In this document: piece by piece, positions 1 to 6,364 of the stretch | Layout: each line of letters opens with the position of its first letter | How positions within the stretch are numbered: position 1 is the stretch's first letter | Assembly (NCBI GenBank): GCA_903911165.1 | Contig: CAIWCQ010000523.1 | Coordinates: forward strand, 1 to 11,328 | Reading direction: 5' to 3' | From: an uncultured Actinomycetes bacterium | Lineage (GTDB): Bacteria > Actinomycetota > Actinomycetes > Mycobacteriales > Mycobacteriaceae | DNA: 11,328 nt | Notes under the pieces: model-generated | What the model was told of the DNA's origin: nothing | Databases searched by the model: none | What the model saw: only the letters and a program-made list of their open reading frames with translations | Translations under genes and position numbers: made by a program

Positions 1-152
1 CCCTTGGGGAAGAACAGGAACGGAAACATCGACACCGCCGCGGTGGCATAGATATAGAAGTCGTAGAACTCGACGGTGGTGCCCACCATCGAGGCGATCA
101 CGATGCGGCTACGCGGAACGCCGGCGACGAGATCGGGGGACCGGTCGGTCAT
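1..152 (-). CDS. MFS transporter, metabolite:H+ symporter type (5' end only)
   Basis: The first 50 codons of a minus-strand gene are present and the rest lies beyond the left edge. The translation starts MTDRSPDLVAGVPRSRIV and continues into a first membrane segment containing GTTVEFYDFYIYATAA. This matches the strongly conserved start of the metabolite:H+ symporter branch of the major facilitator superfamily (ProP, KgtP and ShiA relatives), where a G-T-x-x-E-[WF]-Y-D-F-x-x-[YF] pattern opens helix 1. Such proteins import small carboxylates, betaines or similar solutes with protons across the inner membrane; the substrate cannot be told from this fragment. The ATG at 152 is preceded by AGGAG (complement of 161-165) eight bases upstream, which supports this start. 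The gene diverges from gatB, with 69 bp between the two starts. Confidence 0.85.
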   Translation of the reverse strand, partial: MTDRSPDLVAGVPRSRIVIASMVGTTVEFYDFYIYATAAVSMFPFLFFPK

Positions 153-190
153 GTGTCGGGCTCCTGGTAGTGCGGCATCGGGAAGGCCAA

Positions 191-196
191 AGGGTA
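191..196 (-). promoter_or_regulatory. Putative -10 element for the MFS transporter gene
   Basis: The minus strand reads TACCCT here and fits the mycobacterial -10 consensus TANNNT. A start about seven bases downstream would leave a 5' leader of roughly 33 nt carrying the AGGAG ribosome binding site. No convincing -35 hexamer is seen. The element lies within 20 bp of the proposed gatB -10, so the two divergent promoters would overlap. Inferred from pattern only. Confidence 0.35.
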
Positions 197-207
197 TCGC
201 GGGCCAC

Positions 208-213
208 TAGGAT
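208..213 (+). promoter_or_regulatory. Putative -10 element giving a leaderless gatB transcript
   Basis: TAGGAT fits TANNNT and sits 8 nt before the ATG at 222, the distance at which transcription would start at or next to the A of the start codon. There is no good Shine-Dalgarno sequence at normal spacing before that ATG, which is what a leaderless start predicts. No clear -35 is visible, which is common for mycobacterial promoters. Confidence 0.45.
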
Positions 214-221
214 TGCTCGTC

Positions 222-1733
222 ATGATCACCGGACAAGCCGACCTCCTCGACTACGACGACGTGGTGGCACGCTTCGATCCGGTGTTGGGTCTGGAAGTGC
301 ACGTCGAACTCTCGACGGCCACCAAGATGTTCTGCGGGTGCGCGACGGACTTCGGTGCGCAGCCCAACACCCAGGCGTGCCCGGTCTGCCTGGGTTTGCC
401 CGGCGCGTTGCCGGTGCTCAACGCGACCGCCGTCGAATCCGCCATCCGGATCGGGCTGGCGCTGAACTGTGAGATCGCGCCCTGGTGCCGGTTCGCCCGG
501 AAGAACTACTTCTACCCGGATCAGCCGAAGAACTACCAGATCTCCCAGTACGACGAGCCGATCGCATTCAGCGGCTACCTCGACGTCCCACTGGATGACG
601 GCAGCACGTTCCGGGTCGAGATCGAGCGCGCGCACATGGAGGAGGACACCGGCAAGCTCACCCACGTTGGCAGCGACACCGGCCGCATCCACGGCGCGAC
701 CACATCGCTGTTGGACGTCAACCGGGCCGGGGTACCGCTGATCGAGATTGTCACCAAGCCTGTCGAGGGCACCGGGGAGCGGGCCCCCGAGGTGGCTCGC
801 GCCTATGTCACCGCGTTGCGAGATCTGTTGCGGGGCTTGGATGTTTCCGATGTGCGGATGGATCAGGGTTCGCTGCGCTGTGACGCCAACGTGTCGTTGC
901 GGCCGATCGGCCGAGCCGAGTTCGGCACCCGAACCGAGACCAAGAACGTCAACTCGCTCAAGAGCGTCGAGGTGGCGGTGCGCTACGAGATGCGACGTCA
1001 GGCAGCGATTCTTGTCGCCGGCGGCAGCATTCATCAGGAGACCCGGCATTTCCATGAGGACGGCCACACCTCGCCGGGCCGCACCAAGGAGACCGCCGAG
1101 GACTACCGGTACTTCCCGGAGCCGGACCTGGAACCGGTAGCACCGAGTGCGGAGTTAGTGGCGCGGCTGCGCGAGACGATTCCCGAGCTTCCGTGGTTGA
1201 CGCGCAGCCGGATTCAGCAGGACTGGGGAATCTCGGATGAGGTGATGCGCGACCTCGTCAACGCCGGTGCGGTCGAACTTGTCACCGCCACCGTCAGTCA
1301 CGGCGCCTCCAGTGCGGCGGCGCGCGCGTGGTGGGGGAACTTCCTGGTGCAGAAGGCCAACGAACTCGGTGTCGAACTCGACGCGCTGGCGATCACTCCC
1401 GCCCACGTTGCCAGAGTCGTCGCACTCGTCGATGAGGGCGCGTTGTCCAACAAGTTGGCCCGCCAGGTGGTCGAGGGTGTGCTGGCCGGTGAGGGTGATC
1501 CCGATGCGGTGATGGTGGTCCGGGGGTTGGCGATGGTGCGCGACGAGTCGCTCATCCAGTCGGCGGTCGACGAGGCGCTGGCCGCCAGCCCGGACATCGC
1601 CGAGAAGATTCGCGGCGGCAAAGTGCAGGCCGTGGGAGCGATCGTCGGTGCGGTGATGAAGGCGACCAAGGGTCAAGCCGACGCGGCCCGGGTGCGTGAG
1701 TTGGTCTTGGCCGCTTGCGGCCAGGACAGTTAG
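222..1733 (+). CDS. gatB: Asp-tRNA(Asn)/Glu-tRNA(Gln) amidotransferase subunit B
   Basis: GatB is the tRNA-binding and kinase subunit of the GatCAB amidotransferase, which converts Glu-tRNA(Gln) (and Asp-tRNA(Asn)) into the correctly charged amide form using ATP and ammonia from GatA. From the ATG at 222 the protein has 503 residues, a normal length. Family signatures in order: GLEVHVEL (about 23-30), a four-cysteine, probably zinc-binding cluster (C38, C40, C53, C56), [69 protein letters not shown] and [11 protein letters not shown]. These are followed by the helical linker and the C-terminal YqeY-like domain that contacts tRNA. An in-frame TTG at 213 would add three residues, but it sits directly against the only purine-rich stretch and inside the proposed -10. 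I therefore prefer the ATG, which probably has a leaderless start. gatA and gatC are not in the window. Confidence 0.97.
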   Translation: MITGQADLLDYDDVVARFDPVLGLEVHVELSTATKMFCGCATDFGAQPNTQACPVCLGLPGALPVLNATAVESAIRIGLALNCEIAPWCRFARKNYFYPDQPKNYQISQYDEPIAFSGYLDVPLDDGSTFRVEIERAHMEEDTGKLTHVGSDTGRIHGATTSLLDVNRAGVPLIEIVTKPVEGTGERAPEVARAYVTALRDLLRGLDVSDVRMDQGSLRCDANVSLRPIGRAEFGTRTETKNVNSLKSVEVAVRYEMRRQAAILVAGGSIHQETRHFHEDGHTSPGRTKETAEDYRYFPEPDLEPVAPSAELVARLRETIPELPWLTRSRIQQDWGISDEVMRDLVNAGAVELVTATVSHGASSAAARAWWGNFLVQKANELGVELDALAITPAHVARVVALVDEGALSNKLARQVVEGVLAGEGDPDAVMVVRGLAMVRDESLIQSAVDEALAASPDIAEKIRGGKVQAVGAIVGAVMKATKGQADAARVRELVLAACGQDS

Positions 1734-1756
1734 ACCCCGTCTGGCCGCTTGCGGCC
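1708..1756 (+). repeat. 15-bp direct repeat spanning the gatB stop codon
   Basis: TGGCCGCTTGCGGCC occurs at 1708-1722, inside the last gatB codons, and again at 1742-1756, 34 bp downstream in the intergenic region. The flanks are related as well: the first copy is followed by AGGACAGTTAG and the second, after an extra GCGGCC, by AGGGGGGTTAG. The 3' tip of gatB, including its stop codon, thus looks partly duplicated. Confidence 0.7.
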
Positions 1757-1764
1757 GCGGCCAG
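1741..1764 (+). terminator. Possible gatB 3' hairpin without a U tract
   Basis: CTGGCCGC (1741-1748) and GCGGCCAG (1757-1764) are perfect 8-bp complements around an 8-nt loop, starting 8 nt after the gatB stop. It is followed by a G run rather than a T run, so it is not a classical intrinsic terminator. It could slow polymerase or protect the mRNA 3' end. It overlaps the second copy of the direct repeat, so it may be only a by-product of that duplication. A weaker hairpin (GCCGG 1773-1777 / CCGGC 1784-1788) follows. Confidence 0.35.
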
Positions 1765-1828
1765 GGGGGTTAGCCGGCGCGCACCGGCGAGTTGGGGGGG
1801 TTGCGGGTGAAATGCTGCCGCGCGTCAC

Positions 1829-1834
1829 TACGCT
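1829..1834 (+). promoter_or_regulatory. Putative -10 element for the DUF1254-P450 unit
   Basis: TACGCT fits TANNNT and is the same hexamer as that proposed for the doxX-family gene. Transcription starting near 1841 would give a leader of about 37 nt carrying the AAAGGAG ribosome binding site. No clear -35 was found at 16-19 bp upstream. Pattern-based inference. Confidence 0.35.
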
Positions 1835-1860
1835 GGTAGCAAAGTCCGTGGCCCGCCCTC

Positions 1861-1867
1861 AAAGGAG
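1861..1867 (+). promoter_or_regulatory. Shine-Dalgarno sequence deciding the GTG start at 1878
   Basis: AAAGGAG ends 10 nt before the GTG at 1878. It is one of the best ribosome binding sites in the window and fixes the start of the DUF1254 protein, which would otherwise be ambiguous because the codon is GTG. Confidence 0.75.
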
Positions 1868-1877
1868 ATGGTGACCC

Positions 1878-3833
1878 GTGAACGCGCATCGATCCGCCAG
1901 CATTGAGTCAACCGTTCGCCGTGGAGCGTCCAACCATGCCCGGTATGTGGGGCGGGTGGGTGCCCTCGCGGTGGCGTTGGGCGTCGGTGGGCTGTTCGCC
2001 TCGACGGCCGTGGCGTCGGCCGACGAGACCGGGTCGACGGAGTCGGCTGGATCGAGCGTGAGGTCGGTGGCCTCTGCGGCCCCTGCGTCCTCTGCGGCCC
2101 CTGCAGCCTCTGCGTCCTCTGCGTCCTCTGCGGCCTCGCCGTCGGCGACGCGTGGTGCGAGGTCGGTGGCGCGCAGTTCCCGATCAGGCCCGGCGCCGGC
2201 AGTCGCGGTCGCGAGTAAGCCGGTTGTCGCGCGATCGACGTCGGCCCCGGCCGGTGTGGTGAATGCGAGCGCTTCCCGTGCGGCTGTGTCCCTGCCGTCG
2301 ACCGGCGCCGGTGATGGCCCGGCGGCGCAACCGGTGACTCTGATGGCTGCGGCGACGGTCAGTCGTCAGGCGCGCGGTGTGCCGCGCCGGGCCGCGGTGG
2401 CGACGAGCGTCACGACTGGGGAGCCGGCTGCGGAGCTCGCAAACACTGCCGCGCAACTGACTTCGCTGCCCATCGCGTCCGCGACGACCGCATCCGCGCT
2501 CGGCAACTTCAGCTTGCCGATCGGCCCGATCCGGGCGGCGATCATTGCCGCGCAGGCTTACATCTATGGCTACCCGATCCTGGCCGTACAGCGGGTCCAG
2601 TCATTGCTGGGTCCGTTGAACACCATGAACCTCAACACCAGCTTCGCCAGCGCCGACGCGGCCCCGTTTTGGAAGGCGATTGGCGGCGGATCACGCCCGA
2701 ACGTCAACGTGCTCTACTCGCTGGCCTCTCTCGACCTCAGTGACGGGCCGGTGGTGTTGGAGATCCCGAACATGGGGGACCGCTACTACAGCTTCCAATT
2801 GACCGACCCCTACATCAACGTCGATAACTACATTTCGTCCAACCCCACCACGGAGAACCCGTTTGGAGGGCCGGGCAAGTACGCCATCACCTGGATCGGC
2901 AACGACGTCGACGTCGCAGGTGCCGAGAAGGTACTCGTCAACTACTCCAGCGAACTTCTGCTCGGGCGGGTTGAGGCCACCACAGCCGACCAGCAGCAGG
3001 TGGTCGATCTGATGGAACAGTGGACGCTGACGCCCACCGGGGCAACCTCGACGAACAACGCCGTCCTGCCGTCGGCGTACCTGTCGCCGATCTCCGTGCT
3101 CAACGCCATCAGCACGGCCATGACCCAGAACCCGGCATATCCGTCGGATACGTACGCCTCAGAACTGGCCAAGCTGGCCAAGATCGGGGTCGGCCCGGAT
3201 CCGACCGACCCAACGACGGCCCTGCAGGTTCAGGATTATCTCGGCCCGATCTCGCAGTTGGCGGCGGCAATCGCGACCCAGGTGACCGCACTCCTGCTGC
3301 CCCCGTTGACTGACGTGATCCAGTCGCTGTCGGCGATTAGGAATCACGGTTGGGCCGTAACGCGTCCGAATATCGGCGACTTCGGCACCGATTACGTCTA
3401 CCGCGCCGGTGTCGCCTACGTCGGTCTGGTGGCCAACACCCCGGACCAGGCGCTGTACTACCCGGGCATGCTGGACTCGACCTACCTGCCACTGAACGGC
3501 AACAGGACCTATCGCATTCACTACGCGCCGGGAGAGGCGCCGCCGATCGACGACGGCGGATTTTGGTCACTGACGGTCTACAACAGCGACGGCACACTGG
3601 TGGACTCGTCGACCCTGAACGTCTACTCCAACGGTGACTTGATCACCAGGCCGGACGGTTCGATCGACGTCATCCTCAGCCAGCAGGATCCGGGCGACGA
3701 CACCTCCAACTGGCTGCAGACGCCTGACGGCGGTTTCAGTGTTTATTTACGGCTCTACGCGCCCGGGGGGGCGGCGTCCGACGGCACGTGGCTCCCGGCG
3801 GGGATCGAGCGCACGTCTGGAATATTCGGATAG
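1878..3833 (+). CDS. Secreted DUF1254/DUF1214 domain protein with Ala/Ser-rich N-terminal region
   Basis: 651 residues. The N-terminus has a long charged region (about 1-27), then a hydrophobic core (VGALAVALGVGGLFASTAVA) and a likely signal-peptidase site after A48 (ASA-DE), so export is predicted. Residues 49 to about 210 are low complexity, rich in Ala, Ser, Pro and Val, and include eight tandem nine-base units (residues 65-88). The folded part begins near 215. Residues about 219-345 (AQAYIYGYPILAVQRV, RPNVNVLYSLASLDL, DRYYSFQLTDPY) match DUF1254 (PF06863), and about 535-640 (NRTYRIHY, GFWSLTVYNSDG, the DPGDDTSNWLQTP stretch and YLRLYAP) match DUF1214 (PF06742). Biochemical function of these families is not established, so none is assigned. 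Typical relatives have about 450-480 residues; the excess is the N-terminal linker. The P450 gene follows 37 bp downstream and is probably co-transcribed. Confidence 0.88.
   Translation: MNAHRSASIESTVRRGASNHARYVGRVGALAVALGVGGLFASTAVASADETGSTESAGSSVRSVASAAPASSAAPAASASSASSAASPSATRGARSVARSSRSGPAPAVAVASKPVVARSTSAPAGVVNASASRAAVSLPSTGAGDGPAAQPVTLMAAATVSRQARGVPRRAAVATSVTTGEPAAELANTAAQLTSLPIASATTASALGNFSLPIGPIRAAIIAAQAYIYGYPILAVQRVQSLLGPLNTMNLNTSFASADAAPFWKAIGGGSRPNVNVLYSLASLDLSDGPVVLEIPNMGDRYYSFQLTDPYINVDNYISSNPTTENPFGGPGKYAITWIGNDVDVAGAEKVLVNYSSELLLGRVEATTADQQQVVDLMEQWTLTPTGATSTNNAVLPSAYLSPISVLNAISTAMTQNPAYPSDTYASELAKLAKIGVGPDPTDPTTALQVQDYLGPISQLAAAIATQVTALLLPPLTDVIQSLSAIRNHGWAVTRPNIGDFGTDYVYRAGVAYVGLVANTPDQALYYPGMLDSTYLPLNGNRTYRIHYAPGEAPPIDDGGFWSLTVYNSDGTLVDSSTLNVYSNGDLITRPDGSIDVILSQQDPGDDTSNWLQTPDGGFSVYLRLYAPGGAASDGTWLPAGIERTSGIFG
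2070..2141 (+). repeat. Nine-base in-frame tandem repeat (8 units)
   Basis: Eight consecutive nine-base units of the form [GT]C[CT][TC]CTGCG, with small variations, run in frame and encode ASA-APA-SSA-APA-ASA-SSA-SSA-ASP (residues 65-88 of the DUF1254 protein). Because the unit is three codons, gain or loss of copies would change linker length without a frameshift. Confidence 0.85.
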
Positions 3834-3856
3834 CCAGGACCCCGAACGACGTACGT

Positions 3857-3862
3857 AGGGAG
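3857..3862 (+). promoter_or_regulatory. Shine-Dalgarno sequence of the P450 gene
   Basis: AGGGAG lies eight bases before the ATG at 3871. It supports that ATG as the real start and argues against a missing N-terminal extension, since the preceding gene's stop codon is only 37 bp upstream. Confidence 0.7.
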
Positions 3863-3870
3863 CTACACCG

Positions 3871-5091
3871 ATGTCTATCGCCGGCGTGATCACCCCCGCT
3901 GAGTTCTTCGGCGCGGCCGCCATCCAGGATCCGTATCCGCTGTATGACCGGATGCGTGCCGCGGGACCCGTGCATCAGATCGGCAGCTCCGGCTTTCATC
4001 TGGTCTGCAGCCGAGCCGCGATCAACGAGGTGGTGAGCCGGCCGGAGGATTTCTCCTCCAATCTGACCGCGACCATGACTTACACCGCCGACGGTGAGAT
4101 CAAACCATTCCTCATGGAAGGACTCGGGGGATCCACCCACATTCTGGTCACCGCCGACGATCCCATCCACGCCGCGCACCGCAAGCTGGTGCTGTCCCAG
4201 TTCGCCGCCAAACGGATGCGCGCGTTGGAACCGCTGATAGCGCAGACCTTCGAGCGACTCTGGACCGACGGGCTCGTCGACGGCCGCATCGAGTGGATGG
4301 ATGCGGTGGCCAACCGGTTGCCGATGGTGATAGTCGGTCGGATGATCGGAGTCCCCGACGACGACGTGGATCAGCTTGCGCACTGGGGTTTGGCCAGCAC
4401 GCAGTTGCTGGACGGACTCATGTCGGCCGACGAGCTGGCGGCCTCCATGGCCGCGATCGGCGAACTGAACGGCTACATCGTCGACCGGCTGCGTGCGGCG
4501 GCAGCAGACCCGCACGACGACCTGATGGGCGTCCTCGCCACCGCATGCGCCGAAGGCGAGTTGGAGCGGTTCACCGCCCAGCTGATCCTGGTCTCGCTGT
4601 TCAGTGCCGGCGGGGAGTCGACGGCGTCACTGCTGGGCACCGCGGTGGACATCCTCGCTACCAATGCCGACCTTCAGCGCCAGGTGCGTGATAACCCCGA
4701 TCTGTTGGGTGCCTTCATCGAGGAGACGCTGCGCTTGGAGCCACCCTTCCGGGCGCACTACCGACACGTTCTGCACGACACCGAACTGGCCGGCGTCAGC
4801 CTTGCCGCCGACTCCCGCGTCCTGCTGCTGTGGGGTGCGGCCAACCGCGATCCTGAACACATCGACGCGCCCAACGAGTTCCGGCTGGACCGGCCGGAAA
4901 CGAAGGGGCACATGACATTCGGCAAAGGTGCCCACTTCTGCCTGGGGGCGGCACTAGCCCGGCTGGAAGCCACGACGGTACTACCGCTGCTGCTGGAGCG
5001 CACGACCTGGTTTGAGGCCGCCGAGGTCGGACCGTGGCTGCCGAGTGTGCTCGCGCGTCGCCGCGACTATCTCCGACTCGTCGTTAACTGA
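3871..5091 (+). CDS. Cytochrome P450, CYP144-like
   Basis: A 406-residue soluble bacterial P450, a haem mono-oxygenase that takes electrons from a ferredoxin/reductase pair; no redox partner gene is in the window. Visible signatures: I-helix AGGEST (A246-T251, with E249 as the conserved acid and Ser at the usual Thr position), the K-helix ExxR (E285-R288, in EETLRLEPPFRAHYR), and the haem loop FGKGAHFCLG with proximal ligand Cys357. Several stretches (DPYPLYDRMRAAG, RPEDFSSNLTATMTYTA, TADDP.HA.HRKLVL, WGAANRD) match what I remember of M. tuberculosis CYP144A1 (Rv1777) closely enough to suggest that family; percent identity was not computed. The native substrate of CYP144 is unknown. The protein lacks the roughly 30-residue N-terminal extension of full-length CYP144A1. 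The gene is 37 bp after the DUF1254 gene and converges on lppZ with a 12-bp gap. Confidence 0.95.
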   Translation: MSIAGVITPAEFFGAAAIQDPYPLYDRMRAAGPVHQIGSSGFHLVCSRAAINEVVSRPEDFSSNLTATMTYTADGEIKPFLMEGLGGSTHILVTADDPIHAAHRKLVLSQFAAKRMRALEPLIAQTFERLWTDGLVDGRIEWMDAVANRLPMVIVGRMIGVPDDDVDQLAHWGLASTQLLDGLMSADELAASMAAIGELNGYIVDRLRAAAADPHDDLMGVLATACAEGELERFTAQLILVSLFSAGGESTASLLGTAVDILATNADLQRQVRDNPDLLGAFIEETLRLEPPFRAHYRHVLHDTELAGVSLAADSRVLLLWGAANRDPEHIDAPNEFRLDRPETKGHMTFGKGAHFCLGAALARLEATTVLPLLLERTTWFEAAEVGPWLPSVLARRRDYLRLVVN

Positions 5092-5103
5092 CTCTCACTG
5101 GGC

Positions 5104-6228
5104 TCAGGCGTTGTCGGCGTTGGACCTCGGGAAACCGCCGCCCTGCGGGAACAACGGGAACACCACGTCGTCGAGTTTTTCGGCGTCCCCGGCGGTCCGG
5201 TTCACCGTGGCTCCCCAGATGTTGCCGTCCGGAGAGACCGCCAGCGCCCAGGCGTGACCGCGGGTGTCCTGGCGAACCACTTCGGGATCATCCGTCACCG
5301 CGCCGCTGGCCTGGGCCAACCGCACCGCCACGGTTTGCTTGGTGTTGACCAGGTTCACCAGGACGGTGCCGTCCAGTGCCGCGCACCCCGCCACGCCGGG
5401 CCGTTGCGGCCAGGTCCACACCGTGGTGGCCTTGCCATCGGAACCGATGCGCTGAAGCCGGTCGCCCGCCGGGGCGCGATCGGTGACATAGAGCGCCTCA
5501 TCGGTCGGGTCCAGGCACATGCCGCCGCCGGCCCCCATTCCGCTCAGCGCGGTGGTCGGTGCGGCCTGGCCCACCGTCGTCGGCTGCTCGATCCGAATCA
5601 CTTTGCCGGCCAGCGATTTCGGGTCGTTAGCGAGTCCGGGGTCGCCGGCATCGCCGGTCTGAACGACCAACGTCGTCGGGCTGGTGAAGATCAGCGAGCC
5701 GGTGTTTCCGTTCGCCCCCTTGGGTATTCCGGTCAGCAGGTCTTTGGGTACATCGCCGTCGGCGATCCGAACTACCCGGTTGTCGGTCGGTGTGCTGATG
5801 TAGGCATACATCAGTCGATCCTGGGAGTAGGTGGGGGACAGGGCGATGTCCATCAGGCCGCCGTCACCGGCGCCGTCCACCGGGATGACCAGTTTCACCT
5901 TTGGCTCCGCGCTGACCGAGACTTCCTTGACCGCGCCGGTGGTGCGCTCAGCGACCAGGGCGGTCTTCGCGTCGGAACCCATGATGAGCCCACTGGTGCT
6001 CTCCAGGCAGCCCTGCATGACCCCCGGAGCCGGGCACTCCTTGGGAAACGGCTTGGCCGGCAGCGGCGGCGGCGGGGGCGGGGTGGACGGCGGACCGGGC
6101 GTTAGCTCCGGCGGGGTGGTGAACGGTTGGGAGACCGCATTGTCGAAACGTGCGCAACCCGAGGCGCCCAGGGCCGCCACCGCACACAGCACGGCCAAGC
6201 TTGCGGCGATCGGCCGGCTCATTCCCAT
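5104..6228 (-). CDS. lppZ: Lipoprotein LppZ, glucose/sorbosone dehydrogenase-like beta-propeller
   Basis: From the ATG at 6228 the product is 374 residues, matching the length I remember for M. tuberculosis LppZ (Rv3006). It has a short basic/hydrophobic signal sequence and a lipobox ASGC with acylated Cys25, so it should be anchored on the outer face of the plasma membrane. A proline-rich linker (about 36-62, with six consecutive Pro) leads to a Cys pair (C65, C74) and a propeller domain like the glucose/sorbosone dehydrogenase family (PF07995): AGDGGLMDIALSPTYSQDRL, TGDAGDPGLANDPKSLAGKV, then DRLQRI, VAGCAALDG and a C-terminal GGGFPR. The enzymatic activity, sugar substrate and PQQ use of LppZ are not established, and the usual HPxF of the family reads SPTY here. 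The frame stays open upstream to 6330, but that extra sequence is Arg/Gly/Pro-rich and would bury the signal peptide. The 6228 start also sits 7 nt from a -10. Confidence 0.93.
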   Translation of the reverse strand: MGMSRPIAASLAVLCAVAALGASGCARFDNAVSQPFTTPPELTPGPPSTPPPPPPLPAKPFPKECPAPGVMQGCLESTSGLIMGSDAKTALVAERTTGAVKEVSVSAEPKVKLVIPVDGAGDGGLMDIALSPTYSQDRLMYAYISTPTDNRVVRIADGDVPKDLLTGIPKGANGNTGSLIFTSPTTLVVQTGDAGDPGLANDPKSLAGKVIRIEQPTTVGQAAPTTALSGMGAGGGMCLDPTDEALYVTDRAPAGDRLQRIGSDGKATTVWTWPQRPGVAGCAALDGTVLVNLVNTKQTVAVRLAQASGAVTDDPEVVRQDTRGHAWALAVSPDGNIWGATVNRTAGDAEKLDDVVFPLFPQGGGFPRSNADNA

Positions 6229-6235
6229 GCCCGCC

Positions 6236-6241
6236 AGGTTA
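6236..6241 (-). promoter_or_regulatory. Putative -10 element giving a leaderless lppZ transcript
   Basis: The minus strand reads TAACCT, then seven bases (GGCGGGC), then the ATG at 6228. That places the predicted transcription start at the start codon. No Shine-Dalgarno sequence of normal spacing precedes the ATG. The -35 region is weak. This supports 6228 as the start over the longer open frame. Confidence 0.5.
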
Positions 6242-6351
6242 CGGACACCTCGGCGCTGTCCGCCACGGTGCCGGTCGGCTGAAGGTGTCGGACCGTCAGT
6301 CCCAGCCCCGCCAGGGCGGCGTAAATCCACGGTTTGAGGCTGGTTTGGACT

Positions 6352-6357
6352 TACGCT
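6352..6357 (+). promoter_or_regulatory. Putative -10 element giving a leaderless doxX transcript
   Basis: TACGCT, then seven bases (TGCCGGT), then the GTG at 6365. Spacing predicts transcription starting at the GTG. No Shine-Dalgarno sequence is visible. No -35 with acceptable spacing was found. Confidence 0.5.
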
Positions 6358-6364
6358 TGCCGGT

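Noticed and set aside
213..221. TTG start for gatB at 213
   Set aside because: The purine-rich stretch is directly adjacent with no spacing and overlaps the proposed -10 hexamer. The ATG at 222 fits leaderless geometry.
1764..1805. G-rich runs (six and seven G) after gatB as a G-quadruplex
   Set aside because: Only two long G runs are close together on this strand, and four regularly spaced G tracts are not clearly present. Not enough to support a call.
5092..5103. Terminator between the convergent P450 and lppZ genes
   Set aside because: Only 12 bp separate the stop codons and no inverted repeat with a U tract is seen.
6229..6330. Upstream extension of lppZ to 6330 (34 more codons)
   Set aside because: The added residues are Arg/Gly/Pro-rich and would place the lipoprotein signal about 34 residues inside the protein. 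The ATG at 6228 gives a normal lipoprotein length and lies 7 nt from a good -10.
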